A DNA stretch of 64,000 nucleotides from Synanceia verrucosa (Eukaryota; Chordata; Actinopteri; Perciformes; Synanceiidae), in NCBI GenBank assembly GCA_029721515.1, contig CM056567.1, forward strand, positions 9,325,507-9,389,506, given 5' to 3'. The notes under the pieces are model-generated. The model was not told where the DNA came from. It saw only the letters and a program-made list of their open reading frames with translations, and did no database searches. Shown one piece after another: positions 12,633 through 26,600 of this stretch; the stretch's first letter is position 1; every line of letters starts with the position of its first letter. A program made the position numbers and the translations under genes.

Positions 12633-14963
12633 CTACCCAACAACTCTTGGAAATCCAGATTCACAGTCATCCAGACTTTGTTTATTCTTTTGTGGTTTTA
12701 GTGCTCATTCCGCCTAAAAAGAACTTTTATTCCCTTATTATGCCTTACATTGTGGTTTTGTGAGGTCTATGGAGAACTATGAACACTGGATGGGTAACAG
12801 ACAGTGACTCCATTTGAAACCAAACATTAACTAGTAGTAGGGCTAATAATTCCCCAGCAGAGGATGTGGTCAAAAGCTGATGGTAAGAATATGTGGGAAC
12901 TATATTTTTGGCTGTCTCAGTGATTTTCTGATTTCAGAGGGCCACTGTCAAGCATGTCCACAACACACATCGCAGATAATCAAGACCCGTAGTCTGACAG
13001 ACTTTTTTGCTCTTTCTCTGTATTCCCTTTGTGTTATTTTACTGTATTTTATTTCAAAATTGACAAGGAGGCAAGTTTTCCCCTCTGGTGTGGTGGGACT
13101 TAGCTGTTCTCTGTATCTATTACCTTTGCTCTGATGATTCCAGATCCTAATCGAAGTCTTGCCAGCTTTCACCAGCAGTGATGCAAACTGATGACAAGTC
13201 ATGAAGTGAATCATATTGGAAATATTGAATACATAACAATGTGTTATATAATAGTCCAAGTTAATGAGACCTGGTCTTAAAATGCATACATGATGTTTCA
13301 AATGAAAAGAACCTCTAACTGGATCCTCCTCCAGTGAGTCACTGCATTTTCTTGTTTTGTCACGATGACATGTAGACATACTAACAATATGTCTTTGTTA
13401 GTGAGTTTACATTGGCTGTTTCATCCCTGCGTGACTGGCTCTGATGTGCTCGTCCATGATCCAGAGCTCTGCAGTCTACCGCTGACTACCGACTATATTT
13501 CACAGAGATTCCTCCCCTATAAAAAAAATAACACTCTTTGATGTGCTGAATTCCTCTGAGCCGTGCATCAGAGCGGTTTGTGTGTGTGTATCAAGGTCTT
13601 CCAGCGTGCGTGTGCGCATGCACGTCTGCCTGGATGCCAGATTGGACCTGGAGTTATGCGATGGAGAGGAGAGATTACAACAAATCACAAAGGCTCATTC
13701 AGCCTAGAGAGGACTCTTAGGGAACACTCTCTCAATGCGTTTTTAATTAGAGCAACTCCTCAGTACACACACACACACACACACACCTTTTTTTCTCTAT
13801 CTCTCTGATTTTTCGGTCTTTTTGCCTTATCATTACTGCCTTATCATCAGCTGTGGGTGTGTGTTGTTCTTCACTGCTCGTTATTGTGTAATCTCCAGTG
13901 TGTGCTACCCTGTGTCAGAGGGTATCTCTGTGTTTGTGTATCAGCAGCATATTGCTGGGCTTTGGGCGGCGCCAAACCCAGCAAGCGCTCATTACATCAT
14001 CTCCACCCTCTCTCTCTCTTTCTCTCTCTCTCCCTCTCTCTCTCTTTCTCACACACACACACACACACACACAGGGCGTATAGAGCCCCCGCAGCTACCT
14101 GCTTTGTCCAGTACAAACCATCTTCGGCTGCTGGCTGTTTGAGCGGTGAGGTCATTTTGACACAATCCCTGGGATTCCACATGTTTGTCCGAGTGTGTAG
14201 TCATTGTTTTCTTCATGTGTGAAGTCATGTGTGTGTGTGAGAGAGAAACATAAATGCTGGCCTTGTAAATCTGCTGCTTCTTTACTTCATTTTATCTCTC
14301 TGCATGGGTGTGGGTGTGTGTGGCTGCCACATCACAAAACACAGTCAGGGTGTGTAGATTCACATAGTATAATGCAGATTACAGACCCAGTGGTGCATTT
14401 GAAGTGCAAACATTTCATTACATGGAGAACATTGTATACAGCCCGAGCTCTATTACAGGCCACAACTCAGGGCTACTTTAATACAGCTTGACAGGATGGA
14501 GGCAGCAAGTGGAGGGCAAAGAAAGACATTCAGCAGACAGGGAGGAGTGTGAAAGTTTAATGCAGCCACACAATGTTCCCCGCGAATATCATTCACCGCT
14601 CACACACACACTTTGATGAGCTAGGTAATTTTACCTGGGTAAGCAGATACCTTCAACCCTCATCCATCACCACAGACCTGAAGCCATGCGGGTGAGGGGT
14701 AAACGTCTCCCAGGCAACGGCATTGTGAAGCAGCAATACTGTGCGGCAACAATAGGGTCCGTGTCAGAGTGGAACATCAGTCGTCTTTCTGCTGGCTTTT
14801 AATGGGAGGATAGCCGTGTAGCATGCAGGGATGTGTTGAGAAAGAAGAGCGGATTAAGATAACAAAAAAATGAGAGATAAGAAATGAGGTCACAACAAAC
14901 CCCCCCCCCCCATTCACACGTGTGCCTTAATCAGATTTAATTTCACACTTCTGATGATATGGC

Positions 14964-15003
<40 letters not shown>

Positions 15004-18000
15004 GAAAAACACGTTTAATCGCACATACTCCTTGTAGAAAACCTATGCAGATAACACAAAGAGACCCTGAAATGATCATCCAAAGCTTTTCTCCAGAGGT
15101 GTGTTTATGGAATAAGAGCTAATGGGTTGTTTTGTAGGACATGGAGTGTGTTTGATGTGGGGGGGGAGAGCAGCTGGAAGACATCAATGTGGGACTGAGG
15201 CAGTGGGAGTCTGTATACATAGGAATATACAACTGATTTACCCTCACTGTGACTGAGGCTGTGTGTGGCTCATGTTATGTAATTTGCTGAAACAGATACA
15301 CCTGTTGAACACCGTTTACCTGATCCAGCTGCTCGCTCTCTCACTCGACGATGACAAAGCAACTGAGGAATTCAGTCAGTCTTGAGTGAAGTGAAATTTG
15401 CAACCATATATGTTCTGACGGCCTGAGTAAAACATCTAGGAACTTTGACCTTTGACTTTATCTTATCTCTGCTCTGGTTTTAGCTGCATTGCCACACTAT
15501 GATTTATCATGTGACTGGCCTCAAACCCACATATTTATTTGGCAAGCTGCAGATTGTCCATGAGAACACAAACCATCCCACGCCACTGGCAGGAAAGGAA
15601 AGGAACAACAGCAGCAATTTGGACCTGCAGATGCAGACAAAAAAACAGCACTCAACACTAAGGGTTGTCAGGGTGCTGTTAGCAACCTTTTTGAGAAATT
15701 GGCAACCAATTCTTGGCCTTTGGTTGCCATCGGTGGCATCCAGTGCAGTGGCACTTTTAGGCATATAAAAAAGGGACAGCTGACGGCAAACCAAGCACTC
15801 TAAAATACATATATATTTTAATTACTGGTTGTATTTCTAACATTGTTGTTTCAGTCAGAACTGTAACAATCTGGTTTAGAGACAATGATGAAGTAAATGA
15901 AGCTGTTTGACTGTGAGGTGAGAAGTTTTACATACCTGTCAACATCACAGACAAAATGAATGAAAATCAAAAAGGAAATTTCTCAGAATATTTGTCAGAA
16001 TTATGCTGAATATAAATTGACAAAAAATCTTGAGAACCGTATTTTCAGTTTCCGTAACCAGAAGCTAATGCCTTGCCAGTATTCAGCCGAAAATATGCTG
16101 CAGTTACCGGGAAGCCTTCGGTTTTGCAATTTAATTCCTCGAACACACAAATACACACAAAGAAAATAACTGCAGTTGTACCACTTGTTACTTTCCTTGC
16201 CTGTAGATGACGCACATTAGCATCTCTGCACGTTTTTCCTGTAGGTGGCACAGTTCAGACCGAACTTTAATTTTTTTTTTCATTGTGTACGTATGCCTTG
16301 AGGGTTTTGTGATAGCAGTGCCTTGCCACAAGATGGAAGTGCTGGGCTGATGTTGACAGATTTATTCAGTGTGGAAAGCTAAAGAAATGTTCTGAGGAGA
16401 ATGAATGTCGTCAGTGCCATAAAGGTCAACCCACGACTGTTCGTGTTTTATTTTGTAATTTGTCCTAATTTAGGCCGCTGGTCTCAGACCTGTAGTCCCG
16501 GGTACACACTCACGAACAAAGTACTCAGAAACATTTCAAAAGGTAGATTCTTTAATCCTGTCTTGAGGCCCTGGTGATGGTCACCCTGACAACCATTTCC
16601 CTGACGACTATTCCCTGACAACGGCATTCCTCTACACAAATAAAAATGGAACGTACGCATGCAGACGTGCACAGAACGTCTTTGAGTTCCCGGCAGCTGT
16701 CAAATCCTAAAATCTCACTTGACAGCGACGCACGCTTTGATCGCGCTCATATTTAAATGTATCTAGGGCATGTTAGGCACGTTGTATTGCAGCTGGTAGG
16801 TGAAGGCAGAGCATCCAACAGACACACACACCCACTACCTAAGTGCACTCTCTGTGACAGTTGAGATAGCTCGGAGTACTCTTCCAGCACAAATGTACTG
16901 GGTGTGGTTCTGGTGGGGCTGCATTAAGAGTCAGCATCTCTCTTATTACAGATCATTTTACACTCTGCAATGAGAAGCTTGAGTGATATCATACTCACAG
17001 CTTTCATTTCTCCGTCTCCCATGCAGGTACATGTATACTCATACTTATTCATATCTGGAAGTTCTCAGAAACCGCTCCTCTCTCTGCTCTTAAGAGCCCC
17101 AAATCAATTCCTGCTCTAGAAAAATGAGCACTGCTCAGTAGTCCAGCACATCTCCCCTTCCTTCACAACTCCCCCTGTCTGTAAATCTGCTTTTTTATTG
17201 GAGGCTTTTTATCATCCAGCAGTTCCCTGCACTCCAGAGGGGTGGGGGATGGAGGGATAGGCAGAAACGTGATCAGGGTGACTGTGATGAGTGTGTGGTT
17301 TCACTTTCGTGCTCCTCATCATCACACTCCCTCCCCTCTTCCTCCATTTTGTTCTTACAGGGAATCTCAGTTTCACGTGAAACATGCTGATGGTGTTCAT
17401 GTTATTCTCCCATATGTCTCTCTCTCGTTCTCTGACCTCATTCTTGGTGACTGCTATTGATCCGCAAGCTTTGGGAGCGCCGTCATCTGCAAAGTCAGAG
17501 CCTTTTCAACATGGTCAGCTATTTTCACTTTTAGGGATAGAGGGAAACAGAATGAGGAAGGTGACAACTTTTCATTATCATTGTATGCCCAGTCTTTATT
17601 AGCTTCCTCGTTTGCTGAATATTATCTCACATTATTATGTAAGTGCTCTGTTAAATTTTAAGAAATTCTGCTGTGGAATCCCTTGTCATCTTTGTTTCTG
17701 CAACTCGTCCATCTGGCTCAGCATCTGTATTTTCCTCTAAGCATATCAAGCTTTTATCTGACCGACCAGATGACTGGCATATGTCCTTCCTAGCTTTTTT
17801 CCATCTATGTCTATTTGTGGTGTTGTGAGGAATTTCAAAGGTGTCAGACAGGAAAGCTGCATCTGTGAAGATCACTGTGAATTATTGAGCGTCCTTCTGC
17901 TGTTTGTAGTTTCCATTCTTGCCTTTATCTCAGTATTTATTCCCCCTTTTTGTCACATAAACACCACTGATATACTGCTCTGTTCCCATCAGCAGCTTTC

Positions 18001-18213
18001 TATGTGTGTGTGTGTGTTTGTGTGTCATAGAAAAATCTGTGTTTTCTCCATCACCACATTGTGTTGACAGGATCTGTCAGCTGTAATTATAATGGTTTGA
18101 CAACTACTTGCTCAAAAAGGAAATTTGGGGACACAACTAAAGAGCAGCATTAACCGTGAGACAAAGATGTCACTCATTTGATGATCCACAGTGTGGAGAT
18201 GAGCGTGTGTGTG

Positions 18214-18251
<38 letters not shown>

Positions 18252-21200
18252 CTGCTCTCCAGCACTGAAAATGCTCAGCGATCATAAAGGCAGAGAGTGG
18301 GAGGGGCACTTGCACACACAGTCACACACATGCATGCACTTGGTAGTGAGCTTGGCAGTGTTGGATGCTGCCGGTGCTTCAGCAGCTGGATGAGCAGGAC
18401 TGGTAGTGTGTCAGCTCGGAGAACTGGACTGATTTGAGTTTGTTTGCTTTGTGTTTTTGCGCGCTGAATGTGTGATGGCATTTGTTTTACAGGAATAGTG
18501 TCAGTGGGTCTTTAGCACACGTTCACTATACCTTGACGTGTGTGTGTCGGCAGGACTGAATCAGCAGGAATTATTTGGCCAGAGGGATTCAGGACCACAT
18601 TATTCACTTGGACTGTGTGTTCATTCTGGAAAGCGAGGTACCGTGGGTTCTCAAGAGAAGGATTACAGATGTAGTGTTACACGACAACAGCATGATAGAC
18701 CCCCTTTAGGGGCTTCAGGACTGCCCCAAAATGGGCAACAGCATCCAGAGGAAGAAGAGAACTCAGACAGAAGAAAACTTCTCTGCACCTCCGTCCCCTT
18801 GCCCCAACCAGGAAAAACCTAAAGGCTCCTGGCTGTTTGGACATAGAGACAAACTGAAAGCAGGTACAATATGCATAGATGTCAGTCACCAGAACGTTCA
18901 TTTACATTGTCGTACTCTTGAAAGAATGACCGTTGCTTGTGCATGTCTGTGGGTGTGTAATGATGTGAATTAGCTCCTGCAGTAAGCTTTTGCTAAAGCG
19001 GAAGATGCAGAGTGACAATATTCCTTTGCTGACTTTACCTTAGTCAGCTTCAAGGTTTCCTGTGTGCAGAAGAGAGTTGTGTGTGGGCAAGAGTTTGTTT
19101 TTCTCCTTTTATTGTGGTGGTTTGTTTTTTCCTGCTGATAGTAACAGAACATTTTTATTGTTTTTTTAAGCTGTTTTCCTCAAAAACTCATGCCATTGTG
19201 TATGTGTATATATGATCCTGTGCCCAAGAGTGGCTATTATTTTATTATCTGTGAGTTGTTATTGCCAGACCAGTATACCTGCAGTGGAAAATAGAGCTTA
19301 GCCTGTCCCACACTGATCATTGTCTCTGTTAACAGACCCTGGAGCAACAAAAAACACCAGACAAACAGGTTTAACACAAGCTACAGATGTCAGATAATGT
19401 TCTGTCACTGAGATTTGTCTTTCACAAAGCTGCTGTTGACATTTTCTGTTTCTCAGGTGTTGCTTTCTGTCTAATGTTTTCTGTCCTTAACCAAGATTAT
19501 TTTTAGTCCAACTCTCTTCCACCTCATAGAAATTAGTGAACTCTGACTCGCCGATAAAAAAAAGGAAGACAACGGTCAGTTGAACAATCAGTTTAATAGG
19601 TTTCTGCCCAAACACTGTGTACCATCAGTAACACGACTGCTGCTAAGCCTACGCTACATGCTCAGCACCGAATGACAGACAAATTTGCTAGAAACCTATC
19701 AATTTAATAAGGTAATATATATTGTTCTGCAGCTCCAAGTGGCCAAAGTAAAAGTAGTAAAGTAGTAAAAATGGTGCCATGCAGTTTGAATTAGTACATT
19801 TTTAGTGCTAGCTTTTAAAATGCTGATTATTTTTCTTGTTCATTTATTTTGACTATTCGTTGGTGCATTCATTACCTTGGTAAAGACTGTCACCCAAAAG
19901 AAACCATTTCCAAGGTACAGGTCAAAGTGATGTAAACACTGTACATGGTTTCATTTTGACTTTAATTAGTCTGCTGCTTTCTATCCATATACTTTTGGGC
20001 AAACAATACCTTTATAAATCCAAAAAAGTCAGCATTGCAACGTTTAAATCCATTGTTGCAAAACTGTTTGCTTGAAGCAGAAAGACTTCAATGAAGAGAT
20101 GCTGATGGATCAATTTGTCCACCACAATCCTACCATATATTTGGGTTGCCTCTTTCTTTAGACGGCTGTTGTGGTTATATGGGCGTTAGAATATTACCAA
20201 ATGCATCTGCTTGTGTCATTAGACAGTTTGAAATATGAGCAACATTAGCTGGAACCAAAGATAATGATAAGACTAAGGTTCTAATCACTTCTTGGCTGAC
20301 TTCCATTTTTCTTGTGCTTGACTTGCTCTTGATAGTTAAGGTTAGCCTTTGAGCGTTTCACCAATATGGCTTAAATTCATCTCATGGTAACATCTGGTCC
20401 ATTGGATGTCAGTAAGATTGGGCTGCTAACTCTCAATCAAAACAGAAAGATGGCGTTGGTGTAAGAGTGTGTACAGAAAACATGGGCTATACTTATTCTC
20501 TGTAATGAATGTGTTTGTCTACAAACACATCTTGATTTCATTTTCTGTCAGGGTGGTCGATGCCGACGGCCGTCATCTGTATTCACCGACTCATTCATGG
20601 AGAGTTTATTCAGAAACTTGGAGTGTGAATGCATTCCTGCATTCCAGTCGATCTCCTTACGCCTGAGCACCCATCCAACACACAACATCTTGAAATGAGA
20701 CTCAGTTCCTGTTTTGTGGCGTTTGTGGCTGTTTTTTGCACCACAATACCCCAAAACGAAGGCAGATTGAGCAAGAGAAAGAGTGCACTGTCTTCCATGG
20801 AACTAAACTGTTGTTGCATGTGTTTATGTGCAGCTGTGTTGATGCAATACTTCATTTATAAACCAGTAAACCAACGGTAATGGATTAAACCCACAGAAAG
20901 TGGTCTGTCCGTGCCGCAGTATTGCAGCTTCTTGGTGTAACCAGCTAATGAGCAGTGGCCAGATCCACAATATGTGTCATGAGAGGTTTTGGTTCTGTTC
21001 CAAAATACCCTGCCTGTGTCCTTCACAACACCTGAGAGGTTATGTTGAGGAATACAACACCTAACAAACCAGGAAACGAATGGATGTCACACAATATCAG
21101 ACTTTTTCTGTAGTGTTGGTCAAGGTCATTCATCGGCTCATCCACTGACACTGACAAGCTCGTTTTATATGAGGATGTTAAGGACAATGTGAGTAAGTCC

Positions 21201-23631
21201 CAAAAAAGATGTAATAAATAACACAAACAAGAGGTCTGTTTGCCTTTAAACCTCACTGAGGTCACTTGGTGTGATCGTGAACACCAGTCATAATTGCTAA
21301 GATTGATAGCCAAGCAGTGTGTCTCCATCATGAAGGGGTGCACTGAGGAGGAGCTAGTGTTATTGTTGCAGCTAGCGCTGTCCAATATAGTCTAAAAATA
21401 AAATGTCAGGGATTCTTCATATCACAATGACGATGCCCATTTGTCTTCTTGAAAAACAAAGATCTAGCTGCAACTAACAGTTATTGTCATTATCAATCAT
21501 TATCATCTGCTGATTGTTGTCTGAATTCAAAATACTGAAAATGCTCATTACAATTTTCTCAGATGCAGCAAATCATCACAATTGAGAAGACGGATTAAAA
21601 ATGTTTGACAAACATGATTAATTGATTATCCAAATAGTTGCAGATTAATTTTCTGTCAATCAACTAATGGTTTAGTGGGCTAATTTAATTCAACTTGAGT
21701 TTGGGCTGAATTTTGTCATGAAGTTTGTTTCACCCAACACACAGCAGCTCATTACTTCAAGTAATACTGGAGTTAACAATGGCTCCATTCGCTTGTCTGC
21801 ACACAAACTGTTAAAAGACACAATATGGTGTGCAGAGTCGAGATGTTGCCAGCTGAACGCCGAACTGAAGTCACAAAGATGCCTATTCATCTGATGGTGT
21901 GAGCACGCTAGGACAGCGGCTGCATAGATAACATTAGCTCATGAGCTACTGCATCCACAGGTGGTTACTGACGTGAAGGAGACACTCACTTTTCATCTTT
22001 TCTTGCGCCCTTTTGAGGTTTCACGGGCTTCACTGGAGTGATGTAACTGATGGGCCTCCAGGTGTTTCATGTTAGCTTCTCATAACTGTCCACTCTGCTG
22101 GAGACAGCTGGCTTTCACCATAGGACGGAGAGCGTCTCTATACTCTGATGATATATCAGAATATTAGGACATATTGTTAAAATCACACACCTCCTCCTGT
22201 GTTTTACCCTCACCTCAGTCCTTCACACTCCCCTCTGCTGCCTCTCCTCCATGTCATTACCTTCCTTACCTTAAATTGTTGGCTTGTTATTTATCTTCCA
22301 GCAATCCAAAGGGGAGATATTTGCATGTATACACAGTAAGATTTACACTGACTGCATGTCTTTGTCTGAAAAATGGGAGGTAAAAATGTGACAATGCAGG
22401 ACCGAGAGGTGAAGTAAACTGAAAGAGTTAGGAGGAAAAGAAGGTGACGCTAGTCTAGAAAATACAAAGAGTAAAGGAGACGAGGGGAACAGGTTAAATC
22501 TGGATGAGTATAATTCGAGAACAAGGCTGCTGGCAGAGTTTCCTACCATTTTCTTTACGTCTGTCTTGGGCGGGTTGTGATATTCCATATTCCATTATCC
22601 TGCTGGGTAAGACTCGCCTAAGCCTTTTGATTTCTGTAAGCTGGGCTAAGACGCCTCTCTTCTTGGTTCTCCTTTGAAGATTTCATTTACTGTGTGCCAC
22701 TGTCAAAGTCATGGACTCCCTGCAGAGAGCTTAGGCAACACACTGTTGGCTAAAGGATAGATGACTTTTCGTCTCTGCTGTCTGTCCCTCCTACACCTCG
22801 CCCCATTTCGTCTTCCATCCCTGATATTTAATGTTCTGTTGCTGTTTCTCTTTGTGCCTCTCACTGCTCTTTGATGCATGCAAGCAGTCAGTGCACACAC
22901 AATCTGAATCTGCTCTCTTTCCCACCACAGGAGACAAAACAATAGGAAGAGTAATGGAGTTATTCTGAAGCCAATATCTGGCTCTTCTCCAGCTACAGCT
23001 TCCTGATCTGCTTGTGCTTTAGACCAAGTGAAGTCTGTTTAAAGTTTTCTCACCTGTTATATCATGTTCTGGCCTGTTACACCAAAGTGTTCTTTGGAGA
23101 TGGAGAGGGGTCATTACCTTCTTCCTCTGTCCTGTCCTCTCATGCCCTTTAGCTGTACGAGTAGGAAATTTTGTTTTCTTCCCCTAAATGAAAGGATGTT
23201 TTTGGCAGTGTGTAATTGTGGTTTGTCTGCATACTCTGGTCCTAAATGTAGCATGGGAATACTTAAGCCATTGGATGGCATCTCCTGAGCACTTTAAAGT
23301 AAGAATCCACAACCGGTTAGCAAGACTCATGCATGCAATTCCTAAGGCTTGACCCATATTTGGGAGAGAAAACCTGTTATTTCAGCCATGCAGGAGTGTT
23401 GGACTCATTACTCATGAAATAAACTTCACTACCTGAAGGCACCACATCCTTTGCTTAATTAAAGCTGCACTAATCATCAGTCTGTGATCTTTCTGTCTCC
23501 AGTATAAAAGGACTCAGTGTTTGGATTGCACTGTAATGAGGGTTCAGTCCAATGGCTTCATGCATGGCCCCCTAAATTGCATTAAATCAACAGACCGTAC
23601 CATTAAACAACACTCAAACACACCAGAATTA

Positions 23632-23678
<47 letters not shown>

Positions 23679-26600
23679 CCGTACCATTCAAAAGTCAATG
23701 GATTTGATATTTATCATTTTGAAACAAGAACAAAATAGCCAGCTCTCATTTCGCTTCATTTTCCAACATCACCGTGTCCAATCTAGTATTTGAAACACAA
23801 CAGTCTTCGCTAAACATGTCCTGCCCTAACCCACATCAAAATTAAGATTAGACTGAGTCGATGAAATGAATTATCCATCAATCATGACGGCTTTTACCGG
23901 TAGTCTCTCAGTTATCAGATTTTCTTACACTGATAAGAATTAATCTGGTTTGCTACGCTGAACTGTTTGCATATATTTTCTCTCAGATAGATCTATTTAA
24001 CCCCCCAAAAAAGAATCAAAAAACTTCGACCATTACCAGCTGTTAAGTTACACCAAAGAAATGTTCCTTTTATCAGCATGAAAACACCTCAGGCAGACGG
24101 GGTGCTAAGACCTTCCTAAATCCTGGATTACAACTGTGAAATCTTTCAGATTTTACAAATTGACACTGATGACTTTTTTCATAAAATCTAAATCCAAAAC
24201 ACCCTGGAAATATTTATCAGGCATTTGAAATGACAATGGCTGACTTTTAAAATATATTTATAGACCTGTCGCTGTTTATCGCCATTTAACGTTGTGGATT
24301 TGTAAAAAAAAATCTTTGTAGTTGAAATACATTTTTTACTCTAGATTTGATTTTGTACAAATTCCATAAATGGTAACAAGTGTGTGCAAAGATATTTAAA
24401 ATGTAGGTCTTTTACATCACGGGTAAGGACAATATGTATATACATATTTAACCGTCTGATACCACTTTTTCTTAAATGACTGGAATTTACAAACCAAAAA
24501 AAAGAAATAAGAGAATTTATGTTTTTTCTTTTTTCTAAAGATTTATAGCATTTAAATTTTATTACACTGCATAAAGACATAATTGAGTCACATCAGCCTG
24601 AATCTATAGAGGTGCAGGACTTCACTTTGCAGTGAAAAATGAGACCACATTGAGTAAAAATGTAACAGAAGCAAAAAAAAAAAAAGATTAGAAACTAAGG
24701 TACATTGTGGAGTTTTGGATGAATCATGGTGCTTTATTTAGTTGAAAACAAAGACTGTATGGAGGGGACATAGTCCATATACTGTATATACATAGTGTCA
24801 GTCAGTGTAATAACTGACATCAGCTATAATTAATTAACCTCAGCAGCTTAACTTCTGTCATCTTACTGGTGTCAGCAGACCTTGGACTCATGTCCGTGAA
24901 GAGGAGCTCAGTGTTCCAAGCAGACGGTGTCGACTCTATTTGTTCTTCAACAATTTGGCAGCAGGTTTACGCAAACATGCTGTCGTCTTTTCATGCAGAT
25001 TTACGAGTGTTTTCAGACTGATCCAGTCAAAATGGTTTCAACTTGTTTACGAAAGGGAAGCTTAGTTCATCGGCCGTGAATAATGGGATTTCGCCGAGAA
25101 AGAGTGACGGGGAGGAGTGTGTTTCTGGGATTCTAATGAAGGCTCACAATTGGCAGAATGAGATGTTGTTGTCTGTGGGCAGGAGGCTCACACACAACCT
25201 TCAGTGTCTGCAGATCCTCACACACACACTGTAGCACTTATGCTGCTGGTGACTAGTACTTTCACTGCCTGAGTATTTGTGTGTGTTACATGTGTGGTGC
25301 ATTGAGAACAGGCTACGTCTGTTGAAGCCTAATGTGTTCAATGTGACCCGCATGGCAGACAGTCAGTGAACCTAAAGTTGCACTTCATAGCTCGACATTT
25401 ACACCAGATGTTTTCCCTCTAAACTCCTCATCAGCACACTTGATATTGATGAAAAGTATCAATGTATCCATGGCGACGGTGGGAGCATCTCGTCCTGAAT
25501 GCATAGTTTTATATTTTCTACTGTTAAACAGCGTCTATATGCATTCCCATGTGTCTCAGTGTAAGATTAATCTGTTATAATAGACAGAGTCCATACGGAA
25601 AGGAACAAGGGATGGTTGTCTTGCAGAAATGTTGATGTCTGGAAATCTTTACGATCACAGAGGCAGGAATGATGAAAATGACATTTTGAAAAAGAAACTC
25701 TGATTCACTAATGAGACAAACCAGATAGTGACGTTTGGATTTTGTATAGTTGAGGAAAGGTGAAGGTTATTTTCTCTGTCTTTATCTCAGTGGTAGTTTT
25801 AGGGTGATGATCCAGTCTTTGCTGGTCCTGGTCTGTGACAATGGAGAGATATCCTATCTATTGGTTTGGCATCCATTAGTTGGTGCCTTGTTGTCAGCCC
25901 TGATAAAAACATTTTACTAATAACAGCAAATCCATGAAACCACTGACTTGTACATCAACTAGGAAAAATCCCTTTGAATGATAGGCAAGAGTGGCATAGA
26001 TGAACTAATATAAATACAAATTTAAGAGAAGAACAGGCCCAGAAAACAACTTTGTGCCTTAAAATCTTTGTTTTGCGTCTTCTAAATCAATGGTCGGCCA
26101 TTGAGGTAGGAAATATCAAATTGTTTTAAAGTAAATACTGACGTAAAGCCCCTGAACACCCCGCAGGTGTTTTGTAATGGATTAACATCTTCCTCAGTCG
26201 CCTGTTAGCTTTGTTGTACTGTAAACACCAGTAGGGTGTGCTTTGTGTTTCCAGTCTTTGTGTTAAACCAAGCTGTAAGCTAAGGACAAATACGAGAGTG
26301 GTGTCAATATTATCTAACTTTCAGCCAGAAAGAAAATAAGAATAATAGAAATTTCTTCTCTCTGAGATTGTGAGTTTGCCTCAGTTTAAACCAGCAGACA
26401 GAGTCCTTTTTAAAGGGAGACTATAGGTCCGTTAAAGGAGTCAGACTCGAGGGCGTCCTGTCTTGTCTTGTCTTGTCCTGTTCTGCTCGGAGATGAGTCT
26501 GTGCGGAAGTTGTAAGTCTCTCATTAACTCATCAATCATGCTAAATGATTCCACTAACCATTAGGGAGGCATGCCCTCAAATAACCTGCAGCACCTGTGC

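Larger units (their letters stand above)
11300..18553. other. nhsl3: nhsl3 intron between exons 1a and 1b
   Basis: No coding exon recognised. Contains dense AC/TG/TC microsatellites, a C homopolymer, a perfect CTCF core at 12012, a second close CTCF-like match at 16238-16250, and a small hairpin at 15701. Confidence 0.6.

Noticed and set aside
12320..12763. 147-codon ORF through a TG microsatellite
   Set aside because: The ORF is kept open by the TG repeat (CVCVCV) and has no family similarity.
13822..14222. Overlapping ORFs of 106 and 121 codons at 13.8-14.2 kb
   Set aside because: Driven by TC/AC repeats (SLSLSL, THTHTH); no coding signals.
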